From positions 488,001-552,000 of the forward strand of contig CAJQUW010007545.1 in the NCBI GenBank assembly GCA_907163375.1: a stretch of 64,000 bases of DNA, written 5' to 3'. Positions within the stretch are counted from its first letter, which is position 1. The number at the start of each line of letters is the position of its first letter. Both the position numbers and the translations under genes were made by a program. Shown piece after piece: positions 23,025 through 33,845 of the stretch. Source of the DNA: Prostheceraeus crozeri (taxonomy: Eukaryota; Platyhelminthes; Polycladida; Euryleptidae). Under the pieces are notes generated by a model, which saw only the letters and a program-made list of their open reading frames with translations, did no database searches and had not been told where the DNA came from.

Positions 23025-23240
23025 TCACATGTGAACCGAAACTGGCCGACCTGAGCGTTGTTCATCTTCAAGGGAGGCGCGTCCGCGGCGGAGCTCCGCA
23101 AACCAATTGAAGACTGTTGCTCTCGAAGGCGCTTGTTCGCCAAGAGCGGCAGTGAGGCTGGCTAGTGACTCGGCGGCAGACAAGTTGCGCTTGAAATCGT
23201 AAAAAATCATTGCTCGGAAATGCTCGCTGCGAAGCTCCAT
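23025..23240 (-). pseudogene. mariner transposase, N-terminal half
   Basis: Starts MELRSEHFRAMIFYDFK and runs through ATVFNWFAELRRGRASLED to RSGRPVSV, the helix-turn-helix DNA-binding region that opens mariner transposases. It breaks after SV, where the family normally continues R/TEEN; the catalytic half resumes 6.8 kb away at 16202. It lies about 185 bp inside the terminal repeat that ends at 23424. Confidence 0.85.
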
Positions 23241-23792
23241 GTCTGAATGCGCTTTCAGCGTGTGTTGACCACCTTTAAGCGCAGACCGAGTGATGACTGT
23301 TCACCGGCCAGCGCTGAACTTTTCACCAATCGATAGTGACGTTTAGAGGAGTCATCGAGCAAAGTTTCATTTAATTTGGCGCATTCCTTCAGAGCTAGTC
23401 TAAAGACTTATGGAGTGACGCTCGTACCTTGTGCTCAGCTTAATGTTATTTAGATAGCAATACTTAGATGAGACGAAGCAATTCTATCGGTTCAATAATA
23501 CAGATCTTCATCTTTACGAATAACAACAAAAAACATGTAAATAAATATGACTAAATTTTCTGTATATGATATGTTCGTAAATAGGCATGTCTGCATTGTA
23601 AAAAGGTGACGTCACTTACTCACTCTAAGTTACTCAACGACTCATTTTTTCCTTGCATGTGTCGTTTATTAAAAGCATAACTTTTCCATAACTTTGTTAC
23701 TTAGAATTGACTGCAATGATTCCTATTTTGAAGAACAGAAAGGCATCATCATTTAGCACCACAAATAAGTGTGTATGGTAAGCAGACAATTT

Positions 23793-24516
23793 AGTCCGGC
23801 AGCCGGAACGGATTTCTGCAGGGAACGAGACCGAAAGTGAGACTTTCACAGAATGATGTGCACCCTATGGCTACTACGAATCTGCACGTCTGCCGAGTTC
23901 TAGTGAGTTCCCCTTCTTGTCAGACAGGATCAAAGAAAAACGCATGTGAATTCAATGGGTCGCAGATTGCAGTTTTTGGTTAAAATGAAATTTTCTTTGT
24001 TTTCTCTGATTAAGCGAAAAGTACGAAACCCAGAGTCATAATTTTTGGCATGTAATGTCTTCAGGTCATTTCCTATGATGTGCATGTGCTTTTATCATGC
24101 TTCTGATCGGCAATGTATGTGAGAACGTGGTTGAATGTGGATAAAGTTGCTCAAAATGTTTGTGTTTGCCGACATTAAGATGCTCACCAAATCTAAATGT
24201 GTTTAGCTTTATAGGCAGAGGTACATGAACATAAAAAGAAATGACCTGTGAAGACATTTCATGCAAAAAATTATGACTCTGGGCTTAGTACTTTCCGTTT
24301 ATTCAGAGAAAACATGCAACATTTCATTTTAAACAAAAACTGCAATCTGCGTCCCATTGGATTTACTGTTTTTCTTTGATCCTGTCTGACAAGAAGAGGA
24401 ACTCACTAGAACTCGGCAGACGTGCCGATTCATAGAAGTCATATGGTGTACATCATTTTGTGAATGTCTCACTTTCGGCCTCGTTCCCTGCAGAAACTCG
24501 TTCTGGCTGCCGGACT
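23793..24516. mobile_element. foldback element, 724 bp
   Basis: Nearly the whole element is one hairpin. The left half, from AGTCCGGCAGCCGGAACG, is mirrored by the right half ending CGTTCTGGCTGCCGGACT. Paired inner blocks include GATCAAAGAAAAACGCATGTG, GTTTTCTCTGATTAAGCG and TGGCATGTAATGTCTTCAGG-like segments. The turn is near 24150. No coding. A truncated copy lies at 31638-32209. Confidence 0.75.
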
Positions 24517-26100
24517 AATTGTCTCTTAATGTAATCACAAGGTGGCATCTCTGATTATGGTCAGCGGGAGGCATATGATCATGAATGAAATTTATAGTTT
24601 CGAAAATGAAATTGGTTGCTGTAGAATTATTAGCATATAGGAAAATTCAGATGAGAGCGAATATTTCATTAATGAACCGAGCACGTGTAATATGCCGGGA
24701 TCATCGCCGCAAAGTCTCTCGAACTCTCAGATGTATGACTATATTCTCATTGTGCATAACTTTCAGTCCCTTCATATTCAGACTATTAACCTAAGAAAGC
24801 GAACAATCACTTAATTAAAAAGTCGTTGAAATTTGGAGAATCGAATGTTAATTATTTGTAGTAGATACTTCCCTTCAATTGATTCAAAGCTAAGATGATT
24901 TCTTATCAGTGTGAGATCTTTCGATCTACATCACTGGTAATTCTCAAGCGACTGCACTATGTTGTTGAATCACAACAGATTTAAACAACTCAAATGAATG
25001 TACAATGATATCACGGTACTACCAACACACAAAAAAACTTTTAATTGACAACACGATGATGACAAAAATACATAAAATAAAGGGAAGAAGAACCAAGCTC
25101 CAAGGAATAATCAATTGCAGATGAAATAATAACTGAAAATCAATTACATTAATAAGAATAAGTCACACAAGGACCAAAAAAGAAGGATAAGAACATGCTG
25201 AATAAATGCTATCAAAAAAGCAAATGCAAAGAATTTGCATAATAATGTATATTATTAAGTATTTGAGTACGGTTAGAAAAATTAAAAATCAAAAGCAACA
25301 AAGTGATACTGAATAAATGAAATAATTGAATATTCAGCATTAACAAATTATTTCTTAGCTTTGTTAGGCAATATTTACATATTATCTTATTAATTCAATT
25401 TAATTCTATTCTCTTCTTTCTTGAATTAGTCTTTTCATAGTACTACATATCAAGTAAAATTCAGTTTTATGAAAATTTTTCCTCGGACTTACATATTTGA
25501 TAGCATTTATTCCCAATTTCCTATTTACAATATTTTTTGTCCTTAATCACGTAGGTTAATTGATTTTCAGATTTGATCTTGTAGTCTGTAATTGGTTGTT
25601 CCTTGTATGTTGGTTTTTCATTAGCTTTCACTTTGTTGTCTCATTATCATGTTGTTAATTAAACTTTAGTGATTTCCTTTACATGATGCCGCGCAACGCA
25701 TCTATCCGTCTGATATTAATGTGCATTTATGATCTGCTGTGATTCAGCAATGCAGTGCATTCGCTTGAGAATGGCCTGCAATGTTGGTCAAAATATTTCT
25801 CACTGACAGAAGAAAACGGGTCATTGTTAGTTGCGTAAAGGGAACGGAATCTTACCTCATTCAATCTTGACAATCTTTTATAACTCATTCAATCTCAACA
25901 ATCTTTCATACTCACACAGTTTCCCTTTTTGGTAACTAACAGCGAATTGATTATTGTCGTCACTACCAACTTGCCACACACCGTCAGTAGGGCGTGCGTA
26001 TTGATAGAGTATTGATAGCGCGCAGATAGCATTTCAACGCATGAATGCAAGCAGAATCAGTCATTCACTTAGAGCTCAGCTGACATTGAATTGCATTGAA
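24517..26100. other. upstream of the Myb/SANT gene; no gene seen
   Basis: Very AT-rich (25000-25700 especially). The 5' leader and promoter of the gene at 26102 probably lie near 25950-26100, but I see no convincing TATA or initiator signal. Confidence 0.35.
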
Positions 26101-26101
26101 A

Positions 26102-26495
26102 ATGTTCGAGATAACAACGAAAAGAAAGCGGATGCCGGACTATACTGTTGAGGAGACAAGAGCATTAGTAAATGGATTTGTCAAGCATTGTGAACTCCTA
26201 AAAGCGAAGCATTCTAATGCAGCGATAACTTCCATGAAAAGAAGCATTTACGAACAAATAGCCGCAGCAGTGAATTCAGTCGGTTGTGGTGGGCGATCTG
26301 TAGACTCCGTGAAGGACAAATGGCAAACATTAAAGAAGAATGTGAAGATAAAATACCAACAAAACAAACAACGAGCTGCTTCAGAAGGTAACTTGATCAA
26401 AACAGAGGACGGATGCCATGAGGCAATCAACACAGAGGCATATGAAGACTGGGAAACTTTGATTTTAAGTGTCATTCCAGCTCATCAACTAGAAG
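26102..26495 (+). CDS. Myb/SANT-like DNA-binding protein, exon 1
   Basis: Start ATG 26102 (MFEITTKRKRMPDYTVEE). Residues about 10-90 form a Myb/SANT-like domain: YTVEETRALVNGF, then IYEQIAAAVNSVG, then RSVDSVKDKWQTLKKNVK, the three-helix pattern of the Myb_DNA-bind_4/5 type found in many invertebrate nuclear proteins and in Harbinger partner proteins. The exon ends CTAGAAG|GTAAGA at 26495 in phase 1. Joined to exon 2 at 30986 the frame is kept and gives 263 residues. The terminal repeats of a Harbinger were not found around it, so it may be a host gene or a domesticated derivative. The 4.5-kb intron carries hAT and foldback insertions. Confidence 0.75.
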
Positions 26496-26550
26496 GTAAG
26501 AGAAAAGATACTCTAGCATGATGCCTGAATGTGATGAGATATGTGACCAA

Positions 26551-27593
26551 CAGGGGTAGACACGTGCGCTCTGCGCTCTGGCTAAAAAGCATAGCCAATT
26601 ATACCGAGCGCGGAGCGCAAAAATTTAAAATCTGGAGCGTGGAGCACAGGAACGAAATCGCGCTCCGACCTTGAAACTAGCTTTCCAACACTACATTCGG
26701 TGATGGAAAGACAAGGATTTAAGTAAATTTGCCACTAAGTGTTTCAGCAGGAGCTTTAGGATCGTAACAACAGGACATTTGACAATAAATAGAGATGACA
26801 TCATCCTTTTGAGTGCTCCTACATGTGCATATAGATATTTGTGTTGGACAAGAAGTGACAAGAAGTGAAGTTGCGTGAATACATATCACAGACCTAGTGT
26901 ATGTACGCGGGTTGCGCCAACTTTTCTGTAATGACGACCTTGTCGCGAATGCTTGTGATAAAGTCTACTCATTAACAAAGAACTTGAGAACATCATGTGG
27001 CGTCTTCACTTGAGTAATTGAATAATAACGCAAATGATAAGCAAGTGTAAAGTGAAGGAATATATTGATTGCACCCCGATTGCACAGTAGGGTGCCGGAG
27101 AGGCGGTACGTGTAGACCACAGGGACTACTCCGTTAACGCGAAAGGAAAGAAAGAGTGGTGAGAGAAAATGGAAGAAATAAAGTTGTGCTTTATGTCTCC
27201 TGTTATTCTGTCGAGATTTTTCTACTTCACGTCCTATTTTGTTATTAACGGTTAATCAAACAGATAACATGATCAACAATAACAGATTAGCCTGCAGCTT
27301 AAGTGCTGGTTGGAGTAACATGGCATATATTCATGCTCTATCGTGACTGTCACTCCATCAGTGATCCCAAGAGATCATGGATCACACAAGATATTCGATG
27401 TCATAGAACGAATAATTTTGGATTTCAGTAATAACCCTCTCAATTAGATTCAAATATGAATGTAGTTTACTTGTAGGTACTTGCAGTCCGGAGAGCTTTC
27501 CTAAAATCTCCGAAATCGAAGCGCAGAGCAAACTTAGATAGCCAAATTGGAGCGCGGAGCGTATAAAATTCTGTCGGAGCGCGCCCAGCTCTG
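26551..27593. mobile_element. non-autonomous hAT element, 1,043 bp
   Basis: Starts CAGGGGTAGACACGTGCGC; the right end reverse-complemented reads CAGAGCTGGGCGCGCTCC. The flanks GTGACCAA (26543-26550) and GTGACCAG (27594-27601) match at 7 of 8 positions, the hAT hallmark. GAGCGCGGAGCG-type words occur near both ends. No transposase. It sits in the intron about 50 bp after the Myb/SANT exon-1 donor. Confidence 0.75.
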
Positions 27594-27934
27594 GTGACCA
27601 GGGACGTGGAAGATGGGGCAAAGCCAGAGCATCAAAAAGGGTACAAGCCACACTATTATAACTAGACAGATTTGGCTACTTCGGAAGTAAACGTGAATAT
27701 GATATTGTCGCAGCGCATTTGAAATGATTTCGAACAAAAATTTCGCATGCGATATAGTAAAATGAATATGCTTGCTCAGAATTTGAGACTTTGCTTTAAT
27801 TCATAAATTACAACTGTTTTCATCTCGCTCACCATTAATGAAACTGCAATCACTTAAATATAAATCCCGTGCTATAATTTTATCGCCGTTTTTTACAAGC
27901 ATATTGCAAATCAGATGCATTTCGACAATTACGG

Positions 27935-28085
27935 ATTATCTCATCCCCCACGCATTTAAAATTGTCTAAAACCGCTAAAATGAATAAATCGACACAAAAA
28001 TTCAATTTCACACACTTGCAAATATTTCCTACCCACATTCAAAATAATTGTGAAAAAATGCTTTGGCTCATTGTAAATAATCGAA
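27935..28085. mobile_element. decayed arm of the 9693-10308 MITE family
   Basis: GGATTATCTCATCCCCCACG, AAAATTGTCTAAAACCG and ATATTTCCTACCCACATTC match, in order and spacing, the left arm at 9693-9850. The partner arm is missing. Intronic. Confidence 0.6.
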
Positions 28086-30204
28086 AAGTAAGCGAATGCC
28101 AAGTAAACGTATATTAGTATAATAGAAAATTATTTCCAATTAATTTATGTCTCCTTCACGAAGCTATCTTTAGGGAACTTAAATATAAGTAATTAATATA
28201 GTAATTATTCAATTATTTTATTTAATATATTTCCCGTTGCTAACTTGTTAGAGTGCCCATCACAGTCTTCATGAACTGGTCATGAAGGAGTCCACGGCCG
28301 AGTAAAGTCAGTTAGTCGAAAAGTAAGGTCAGTCTCATTGTAGACTGAAATCAAGGACTTATCTTTCAATTTTGCATCTATCTGTATGAGAAGGGTGCTG
28401 CACAATTTCACTCGGGAGGAAATGACAGTTATCAATTATGCGTCGGGGAGGGGAGTTGAGTCTACAATTCAGTGTAATTCAGATTTGATGATTGTTTGAA
28501 AATTTTGAAATGATGTCCACGGGTTTTCGAGGGATTACAATGGAACAAGACATCAGGTCGGAAAAGAAGAAAGAATTTGATAAACTTCAGATTTTCTTTA
28601 AAATTTGCGCTGGCCATTTATGTGACTCGCTTGCGGTTTGTTTCTTCATGTAATGTTCAGGTATAGACTGCCGTTTTCTCGAGGAATCAGCAAAGTTGGA
28701 CAGTCTCACATAGTTTGGAACGCGAAATGAACACCATATGATAGACACAAAAATATCCCTTCCCCCTAGTGGTGTTTCGTGACGATTATTTATACTCCCT
28801 CCTTGTGTGCCATCACTTGATTTATAAAGGACCCCTAAAAGGAATGATGTATGCATGGGACATAGTAAGCTTGCGAATAGTATGCTATCGACTCGATGAA
28901 ATAGCATGTACTATTTCACCTACCCAAACAGCTTTTGAGATTATGGAATTAATAAATAGGTTGGTCAATTGAAAAATGACGCAAATACGTAATTGAATTC
29001 GCAAAAAAACACGCTAGGATATTTTATTTTGAAACATTCAAAATTCGAATGCTTGTCCTTTAAACTCTATTTTTAATAAGGGAACTTTGGAGTAAGGTGA
29101 ATAGGACCACGGCGACTAGAGACCGTTTCCGAAAGTACGGCGATATTCAAATGCAGGAGAATTTGAGTCAAAAATTCCGCTGACACTAAATTCTTTACTT
29201 CACTATCTCTTCAACTTCGAAATTTCGGGTGAACTTAACTGACCTGGGTTTTTGGAGAAGGTCTATGAGCTGGGAATTCTCCGGACCTCCATGACTCATC
29301 ATAGACTCCAGATAACCTACGGAAATTAACTTCAAAAATATCTGTAAATTCTATAATCTATTATCTGTTTTATTTTTCCGAAGTCAGAAGCTTGTATTTT
29401 CACAAATGAAAAGTTGATAAAAGTTCATGAAGTAAAAATAATTAGGTGACAAAGATGATGTTATGAAATAAATGACCATTTGCATGAAATTATTCGACTA
29501 AAAGGAGAAGAGGAATAGATAAAATCATCAATTCCAATGCTTCATTCATTCATTCATTGTATATTGATAGAATAAAGATTATTTCAACAACTTGTAATAA
29601 TTCAGTATGATGAAGAAATGCAGAAATATGCTAAATAGAATACGAGAGAGCATGATGCTCTATTTGTTTTTTGAAGTTAGTAATCAACATGCACATAGAC
29701 GTATTAATAAAGCCTAAGCCTAGTTAATAAGAAGTCCCGGAAACTGTAAGAATATGTAAGAGCGTGTGAGTTATTAAGCAATATGAATTTATTATCAATG
29801 AATGAAAATTATCAAGAACATAATGTGCGCACTTACTTTTGAATCTTTTTAAATCAATTCAAATTCATCAATTCATGCTTGCGTGTAATGAAAGATTGCA
29901 GGATTTCAGGTGCTTCAAAATTCTAATAACTCAATTTCCTAGTAGTAGTAGTACAGAAGAATGAACATAAGTAAGACGGACAGTTTACATGCAATTCGTG
30001 AGTGCAGTTTAACTGCAGTTCAAGCATGATTGTACAGTACTGAATAGAGTGCACAATCGGAATGACTTTTGATATTCTTCAGTGAAGGATTCATTAACAG
30101 AGAAGTTTTTGTATTAGTCAAGAGGTGTTCAACGCTACGTGAAACTTTCAGGTACGACCTCGTTCTCTACAAAACTTTGTGCTAGCTCCCAGACAAATAA
30201 TGAA
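28086..30204. other. intron sequence without recognised features
   Basis: AT-rich intron of the Myb/SANT gene. A small ATTC tandem run lies near 29540-29560. Open stretches near 28587-28907 show no family signature. Confidence 0.4.
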
Positions 30205-30575
30205 CACGATTTTACAGTGCTATTAATAGCAGATCAAAGTTGAAGAGGTGCTTCTTCAATATGATTTGTATAGAAAGCATCTATATGTCATGCTCTTTCA
30301 TTTGAGTGATCGTTATTATTCAGAATCTCTCTTCCTTGACTAGCATAACACAGATGTGTAATGACTTCACACAATATATTTTGATAGACATTTCAACAAT
30401 ATGTGCCATCTTCTCTCTAGATGATACGTCTCCATGCACTTGCATTTCGCTCATTTGCTTCGAATGACCACTCTTATGAAACAACATGACCTGTAGATGC
30501 TTTCTACACAAATCATATTAAAGAAATACCACGACCTTAATCTACAGACAGTACCTCCATAAAATCGTGTTCATA
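30205..30575. mobile_element. foldback element in intron
   Basis: Outer ATGAACACGATTTTA (left) and TAAAATCGTGTTCAT (right) are inverted, and so are inner arms of about 55 bp built on AATATGATTTGTRTAGAAAGC. It is about 370 bp, non-coding, with no clear target duplication. Confidence 0.55.
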
Positions 30576-30985
30576 ACAACCAATATGTCACAATTTCTCC
30601 AGTGGAATTGCATAGGGGTTTTCTATCGAATCTATTTATGAAAGACAACATCTGATCCGACAGACGTGCATTTTTGTAGTCGTCAAGAAGTGTGCGTGCA
30701 ATGCTATGTGAAAAATCGTGCTTACTTCCGGAATCCTCAGGTCAGGTGGGGTTAAGCATTGAACAGAGAAATGTATTCATGAGGATAGGAGTGATCGGTA
30801 ATACTAAGGGTTGAGCACTCGTGTGTGAAAGAAATTATTTGAATCTCATTTCATCTCATGCTACTGATTAAGAGATTAATTTTTTGTTCCATATAAACAT
30901 GATTTTGATATTTGTATATGAAAACCCTCGTGAATGATTGCCTTTTCCATAACAGAGGATCTCAATAGCTTCCTTTCTTTTTCAG

Positions 30986-31383
30986 TGCCTCTGATAGAAC
31001 AATTTTTCGAGACAACATGTGACCCTTCTTATGAAAAAAATGACGGAGCATCAATTGAAGTTAAAAGTGAAATATCAAATGAAATCTCAGAAGCTGCCAA
31101 TGAAACACCACCAGAGAATCCGCATCTCACAATGACAACAACTTCAGCATCAATGCGCTTAAATGCACGAAAACGCCTACGGACAGAATTTGTAGAAGAT
31201 AATGAAATGACATCGTCGAATTATTATAAAAGAATGCTTGCGATTGAGGAAGAAAAGCTTGAGGTGGAGAAAGAAATGTTGCAACTGAAACGATGGTATT
31301 ATCAGAAGAAAGTAGAAGAGTATGAAAGACAAGCCAGCATGTCCAGAAGCAGGGATTGTCTGCAACTGCCGGTTAATGACTAG
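30986..31383 (+). CDS. Myb/SANT-like protein, exon 2 (C-terminus)
   Basis: The acceptor is a pyrimidine tract ending TTTCTTTTTCAG|TG at 30985/30986; joined to exon 1 the split codon gives Val and the reading continues PLIEQFFETT to the TAG at 31381-31383. The C-terminal half (YYKRMLAIEEEKLEVEKEM, then LQLKRWYYQKKVEEYERQ) is a strong coiled coil, common behind Myb/SANT-like domains and probably used for self-association. A basic patch (ARKRLRTE) could be a nuclear signal. No stops or frame changes, which argues for selection or a recent origin. Confidence 0.75.
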
Positions 31384-31543
31384 CCAATGGTCATCCGTGA
31401 ATTGAATTAAGAATGCCTTTTGTAAATTTCGAGTGTACATACATATGTATAAATATTTTTTGTATAAATCATGATCTTTTTCTTCAGTCAAGGCGGTTTG
31501 AAATTTTGGATGGCAGAAATAGCAGAAAAGGAACCGAAACAAG

Positions 31544-31655
31544 AAAAGCACATGTAAATCCTGAGGCAGGTAGAACACGGAAATCTATCATCAGAATATT
31601 CCACGAGCATAATCTTTAAATAACAGCAGAGAAAAATAAAAGCGCATGTAAATCC
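31544..31655. repeat. PLE2 fragment between direct repeats
   Basis: 31563-31633 matches PLE2 at about 52267-52336 (shared AACACGGAAATCTATCATCA and ATAACAGCAGAG). It is bounded by AAAAGCACATGTAAATCC (31544-31561) and AAAAGCGCATGTAAATCC (31638-31655), 17 of 18 identical. The second copy starts the foldback remnant. It looks like an insertion of internal retroelement sequence with an 18-bp duplication, or templated repair. Confidence 0.6.
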
Positions 31656-32209
31656 AATGGAACGTAGATTGAAGCTTTTGGTTAAAATGCGATTTTTTGT
31701 ATTTTCTCTGATAAAGTGAAAAGGAATAAGGCTAGAGCCATAATTTTGACATGGAATGTCCTCAAGTAATTTCTAATCATGTATATGTGTTATTATTATA
31801 TTTCTGATCGGCGATGTATGCGTAAATGTAGATTGAATTGCTCAAAATGCCTGTTTTTGCCGACATTTGGATGCTTGCCAAATCTGAATGTGCTTAGCTT
31901 CATATACAAGGGTACAAGATCATGACAGGAAAAAACCTGAAAACATTCCATGTCAAAAATTACGACTCTAGGCTTGATACTTTTCCAGTTGATAAGAGAA
32001 AACATAGAAAAATTCATTTTGGCCAAAAATTGCAATCTGCGTCCCATTGGATTAACATGTCATTTTCTTTGATCCTGTCTGCCAAGAAGAGATACCAGGT
32101 AGAACTCGACAGGCACACAGATTGGTTGTAGGCATAGGGTGTACATGATACTGCGATAGTCTCATTTTCGGCCTCGTTCCTTGCAGAAACTCGGTCTGGC
32201 TTCTGGACT
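31638..32209. mobile_element. truncated second copy of the foldback element
   Basis: Matches 23930-24516 block by block (CTCTGATAAAGTGAAAAGG, TTCTGATCGGCGATGTATG, GTCTCATTTTCGGCCTCGTT) and ends at GGCTTCTGGACT like the first copy. The left terminus is lost. The copies are clearly diverged, so the family is not recent. Confidence 0.7.
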
Positions 32210-33096
32210 GTGATGTGCATTTCACTTGTTCCTTACTACGACATGAAAGGAACTATACTTCGATACAATACAATGAGCTGTAATTATAATTTTTCTGATT
32301 AATAGAATAAATTTCGATGGAGTATTTGGTCAGCTGAAAATCAGCATTGTGGATGACTGCAGTTAATGCTGAACGTCAACTTGCCACGTTGAATGACCGA
32401 CTATTTCGGCGGAAAAGTTTGTTCGATTATTTTCTTAAAGCATTGAGTCTTTGCTCATACTTTGACAGTGACCAGTGCAAAATAATTCCGTTGCCGCGAA
32501 GTCGGCGGGAACAGACACCCATCAGATTCTGACACTGACTTCAATCTTTGGCCCGCATATTTTCCTCAGGTAGTAGTTTGTCATAAAATTTCACCAAAAA
32601 GGCATCTGTAAGATTCCCTTATCAATGTGGTAAAAGAGACGATTGCAATCGCAAGATGACTTCGAAACACTGTAATGCAGCTATTTTTTGCGATATAAAA
32701 TGTATGTAAGGTAATCTGGCATTGCCTTGCTTACCAACAGTGAATGAATCTAATGGAGTGTGTCAGATCTGCAACGAGACATGCACGGTATATGTGGCTG
32801 TTAGATGATTAGATGAAAGCACCGATGAAAGGCAGTTTTAAGAAACACTAAACAGCGAGCAGGTTTAGTTAGCAAAGGACAATATCAAAGAAACAGTGCA
32901 TATAGTTTATTTGGCAGCATTTATGAAAAGTGCAGGATAATGCCAACAACTACGAAAATATTTTTAGAAAGTACAAAATGCACGATTTCAACAAATTTCC
33001 ACGCAATTCTTTACATCGACCAGATTTGTTTTATATACATACAAATTGTAAAGTTAGTATATTATCAAATTATGTTATATTATTAAAATTGATATT
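32210..33096. other. no recognised gene
   Basis: No family match on either strand; an open stretch at 32347-32532 has no recognisable motif. Confidence 0.4.
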
Positions 33097-33104
33097 ATAT
33101 GTAT

Positions 33105-33837
33105 CAGGGATTCGGAGTCGGAGTCCCGGCGTCCTATCAAATGATAGGACTCCGGACTCCGGGCCATAACAAGACCCGAAATATAATACAATCAAATTAT
33201 TTATCATCGTTCATAGCTGTCACTGTCTTGATGTCAACTTTCTCCGTCAAACAAAAGTACAGAAACAGCAGTGCATTCAAAGCTTGTAATAATTGAGGGA
33301 ATAGGGATAGTGAAAAAGGATTGTCTTTTCACTCGGTGATTTAGTAGAGAAAACAAGCCTTCCTAGCCTCGATCACACTTACGCACCAAAGGTCACATCA
33401 GAGACAAAAATGAAATAGCTGTTTGTTTGAGAACATTAACTCTCACCCTCACGTTAATCGTGTGCTATGTCTCCTTCAAAGCGAATATTAAAATCGAAAG
33501 TGTACTCACATTTTATTTAGAAGCAGGAGGGACTTTCCTGTCTGGTAGAGACTGGAGAAAAACCGTGTGAAGCATACATCAACAAGATGGGAGGAGCCGA
33601 GTCGCATGCATCCAACTTAAAGCGACATTTGATAAACTTCATCGAAAATGATTGATAATTGATGCAGCAATGATCATTAAAGATAAGTTCAGGTAAGCCT
33701 ATAATGATCTATGATGTAGGTTACCAGTATTTTTCAAAACACTAGGCTATATATACTTGCCACCCGGAGTCGGAGTCCTATCAACCCCCGGAGTCGGAGT
33801 CGAAGTCCTATTAAAATGATAGGACTACGCATCCCTG
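33105..33837. mobile_element. hAT derivative with perfect 8-bp target duplication
   Basis: Perfect ATATGTAT duplications flank it (33097-33104, 33838-33845). The ends are CAGGGATTCGGAGTCGGAGT and, reverse-complemented, CAGGGATGCGTAGTCC. CGGAGTCGGAGTCCTATC words recur near both ends. A plus-strand stretch at 33548-33652 reads ETGEKPCEAYINK and then ASNLKRHL, resembling the second half of a BED zinc finger, the DNA-binding module of hAT transposases. No catalytic domain: a deletion derivative. Confidence 0.8.
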
Positions 33838-33845
33838 ATATGTAT

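Larger units (their letters stand above)
15346..23424 (-). mobile_element. mariner transposon split by about 6.8 kb of insertions
   Basis: The terminal repeats are inverted: CGAGGGTCACTCCATAGG at 15346 and, reverse-complemented, CGAGCGTCACTCCATAAG ending at 23424, each flanked by TA. Subterminal sequence (TTGGTGAAAAGTTTAGCGCT and its partner) is also inverted. The minus-strand transposase is cut in two: the N-terminal half is at 23025-23240 and the catalytic half at 15434-16202. Removing 16203-23024 leaves about 1.25 kb, the normal mariner size. The inserted block contains a hAT end, a Tc1 copy, an unassigned transposon and a periodic repeat. Confidence 0.85.
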
